Shown one piece after another: positions 6,928 to 8,684 of a stretch of DNA of 8,684 bases. Each line of letters opens with the position of its first letter. Within the stretch, counting starts at the first letter, position 1. The DNA comes from Pseudomonadota bacterium. GTDB lineage: Bacteria > Pseudomonadota > Alphaproteobacteria > Rhodospirillales > Casp-alpha2. A model generated the notes under the pieces. It was not told the DNA's origin. It saw only the letters and a program-made list of their open reading frames with translations, and did not search any database. A program made the position numbers and the translations under genes. The stretch spans positions 1 to 8,684 of the forward strand of contig JADFNT010000054.1 of assembly GCA_022563215.1 (NCBI GenBank). The letters run 5' to 3'.

Positions 6928-6932
6928 GGAAG

Positions 6933-6938
6933 TCCTCT
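6933..6938 (-). promoter_or_regulatory. Shine-Dalgarno of the PilZ gene
   Basis: On the minus strand this reads AGAGGA, 5 bases before ATG 6927. It supports the short form of the PilZ protein over the longer open frame. Confidence 0.65.
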
Positions 6939-6947
6939 CTCTTGCGC

Positions 6948-8684
6948 CTAGATATCCGCGTAGACGTGCGCTTCGCCTTGGGCGCCGGGATGGGTGACGG
7001 CGCCGTGGCGGGCTTCGCCGACCGTTTGCGCGTAACGCCAAAGAGCGCCGGACTGATAATCGTTCTGGCGCGGTTTCCAAGTCTTCTTGCGTTCGGCCAG
7101 TTCCTCGTCCGAAAGGTCGACGTCGATGGTGCCGGCCTCGGCGTCGATGGTGATGACGTCGCCGTCCTTCAACAGACCGATGGGCCCGCCGGTGGCGGCC
7201 TCGGGGCTGATGTGGCCGATGCAAAAGCCACGGGTGGCGCCGGAAAAACGCCCATCGGTGATCAACGCCACCTTATCGCCCATGCCTTGTCCGTAGATGG
7301 CCGCCGTCGTCGACAGCATCTCGCGCATGCCGGGGCCGCCCCGGGGGCCTTCGTTGCGGATGATCAGCACGTCGCCTTCGGCGTAATCCTTCTTGAGCAC
7401 GGCCTCGAAGCATTCCTCTTCGCTTTCGAACACCCGGGCCGGTCCGGTGTGTTGAAGGATCTTCATGCCGGCGACCTTGACGATGGCGCCGTCGGGCGCG
7501 AGGTTTCCGGTCAGCCCGACAAGGCCGCCGGTGGGCGACAGCGGATCGGTCACCGGCCGGATGACGTCCTGGTCTTTGCGGAATTCAACGTCGGCCAGGT
7601 TTTCGGCGATGGTCTTGCCGGTCACGGTCATGCAGTCGCCGTGAAGGAATCCGCCGTCCAGCAGAGTCTTCATCAATACCGGCATGCCGCCGGCTTCGTG
7701 CATGTCCTTGGCGACGTATTTGCCGCCCGGTTTCAGGTCGGCGATGTAGGGGGTCTTCTTGAAGATTTCGCAGACGTCCAGCAGGTCGAAATCGATTCCG
7801 GCCTCGTTGGCGATCGCCGGCAGGTGCAGCCCGCCGTTGGTGGACCCCCCGGTGGCGGCGACGACGACGGCGGCGTTTTCAAGCGCTTTCCTGGTGACGA
7901 TGTCGCGCGGCCTGATGCCCTGGGCCAACAACGCCATCACCGCTTCGCCCGACGCGCGGGCGTATTCGTCCCGGGTTTCATAGACCGCCGGCGTGCCGGC
8001 GGAACCGGGCAGCGCCAGGCCGATGGCCTCGCTGACGCAGGCCATGGTATTGGCGGTGAACTGGCCGCCGCACGAACCGGCCCCCGGACAGGCGACGCAT
8101 TCCAATTCGTGCAAGTCGTCTTCGCTTATTTTTCCGGCGCTGTATTCGCCGACGGCCTCATAGACATCGCCCACGGTCACGTCCCGGCCGCGGAAGCGGC
8201 CCGGAAGGATGGAGCCGCCGTACATGAACACGCTCGGCACGTTCAGCCGCACCATGGCCATCATCAGGCCCGGCAGCGCCTTGTCGCAGCCGGCGATGCC
8301 GACCATGGCGTCATAACAATGGCCGCGCATGGTCAATTCCGTCGAATCGGCGATGAGATCGCGGCTGGCCAGCGACGACTTCATGCCCTGGTGGCCCATG
8401 GCGATGCCGTCGGTGACGGTGATGGTGGTGAATTCCCGCGGCGTGCCGCCGGCCTTTTTGACCCCTTCCTTGGCCGCCCCGGCCTGGCGTTGGAGCGTAA
8501 TGTTGCAAGGCGCGGTTTCGTTCCAGGAAGTGACGACACCGACCAGGGGCTGGTGAATCTCTTCTTCCGTAAGGTCCATGGCGTACAGGAACGACCGGTG
8601 AGGGGCGCGTTCCGGCCCTTCGGTTACGTGGCGGCTGGGCAATTTCGACTTGTCGAAAACCTTGGCGGCCCTGGGATATCCTCC
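6948..8684 (-). CDS. ilvD: Dihydroxy-acid dehydratase (5' end outside window)
   Basis: This enzyme dehydrates 2,3-dihydroxy-3-methylbutanoate and the isoleucine-branch analogue to the matching 2-oxo acids, the shared third step of valine and isoleucine synthesis (and pantothenate via 2-oxoisovalerate). The frame is open to the window edge, giving 578 visible residues. The first in-frame start, TTG at 8642, is probably internal because the 14 codons before it (ending KVFDKSK, then [10 protein letters not shown]) match the conserved N-terminus of this subtype. Numbering from that TTG: Fe-S ligands C46 (APCN), C119 (GCDK) and C191 (GSCGG); Mg site D78 (VTDGI) and D120; K121, the lysine carbamylated in the family; and the [20 protein letters not shown] segment with the catalytic Ser near the C-terminus. 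Full C-terminal length, no damage. It leads the minus-strand cluster with pilZ. Confidence 0.96.
   Translation of the reverse strand, partial: GGYPRAAKVFDKSKLPSRHVTEGPERAPHRSFLYAMDLTEEEIHQPLVGVVTSWNETAPCNITLQRQAGAAKEGVKKAGGTPREFTTITVTDGIAMGHQGMKSSLASRDLIADSTELTMRGHCYDAMVGIAGCDKALPGLMMAMVRLNVPSVFMYGGSILPGRFRGRDVTVGDVYEAVGEYSAGKISEDDLHELECVACPGAGSCGGQFTANTMACVSEAIGLALPGSAGTPAVYETRDEYARASGEAVMALLAQGIRPRDIVTRKALENAAVVVAATGGSTNGGLHLPAIANEAGIDFDLLDVCEIFKKTPYIADLKPGGKYVAKDMHEAGGMPVLMKTLLDGGFLHGDCMTVTGKTIAENLADVEFRKDQDVIRPVTDPLSPTGGLVGLTGNLAPDGAIVKVAGMKILQHTGPARVFESEEECFEAVLKKDYAEGDVLIIRNEGPRGGPGMREMLSTTAAIYGQGMGDKVALITDGRFSGATRGFCIGHISPEAATGGPIGLLKDGDVITIDAEAGTIDVDLSDEELAERKKTWKPRQNDYQSGALWRYAQTVGEARHGAVTHPGAQGEAHVYADI

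Noticed and set aside
6313..6951. 212-codon plus-strand frame across the palindromic element and antisense to pilZ
   Set aside because: Its translation mirrors the terminal repeats (YQRSL appears at both ends of the element) and its remainder is antisense to the PilZ protein.
1..8684. CRISPR array, tRNA or rRNA gene, integrase or toxin-antitoxin pair
   Set aside because: No regularly spaced repeats, no tRNA or rRNA signature sequence and no matching protein motifs were seen on either strand.

Overview
The window is GC-rich, tightly packed bacterial chromosome. Gene order, codon use and protein style (compact MscS-type channel, single-domain PilZ protein, IlvD of the '[15 protein letters not shown]' type) suggest an alphaproteobacterium, perhaps Rhodospirillales-like. 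That placement is an impression from the proteins, not a database result. TGA ends at least two intact genes here, so the standard code applies.

Left block, + strand (1-5108): the 3' part of valS (valyl-tRNA synthetase); an mscS-type mechanosensitive channel gene broken by one in-frame TGA; an amidohydrolase with a signal peptide; a small two-helix membrane protein with a very basic coiled-coil tail; and a BenE-like transporter. The gaps are 14 to 55 bp, so most of the block could be one transcription unit. Nothing seen links these genes into one pathway.

Right block, - strand (8684 down to 5112): ilvD (dihydroxy-acid dehydratase, 5' end outside the window), a 101-residue PilZ protein 20 bp downstream, then a class V aminotransferase (NifS/Csd fold) that lacks the usual catalytic cysteine. 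The two blocks converge with only 3 bp between stop codons, and no terminator hairpin is visible there.

The most unusual object lies between the PilZ gene and the aminotransferase gene: a 261-bp element (6361-6621) bounded by TTA on both sides. It has 32-bp terminal inverted repeats (28/32 identical) that enclose two large, side-by-side, concentric hairpins. Almost the whole element is explained by pairing into a symmetrical three-way junction. It carries no convincing gene and looks like a small non-autonomous mobile element (MITE-like) or a mobile structured-RNA cassette. One TTA copy is the stop codon of the PilZ gene. The other end lies 19 bp upstream of the TTG that is the only plausible start of the aminotransferase, so the insertion appears to have rebuilt that gene's 5' leader.
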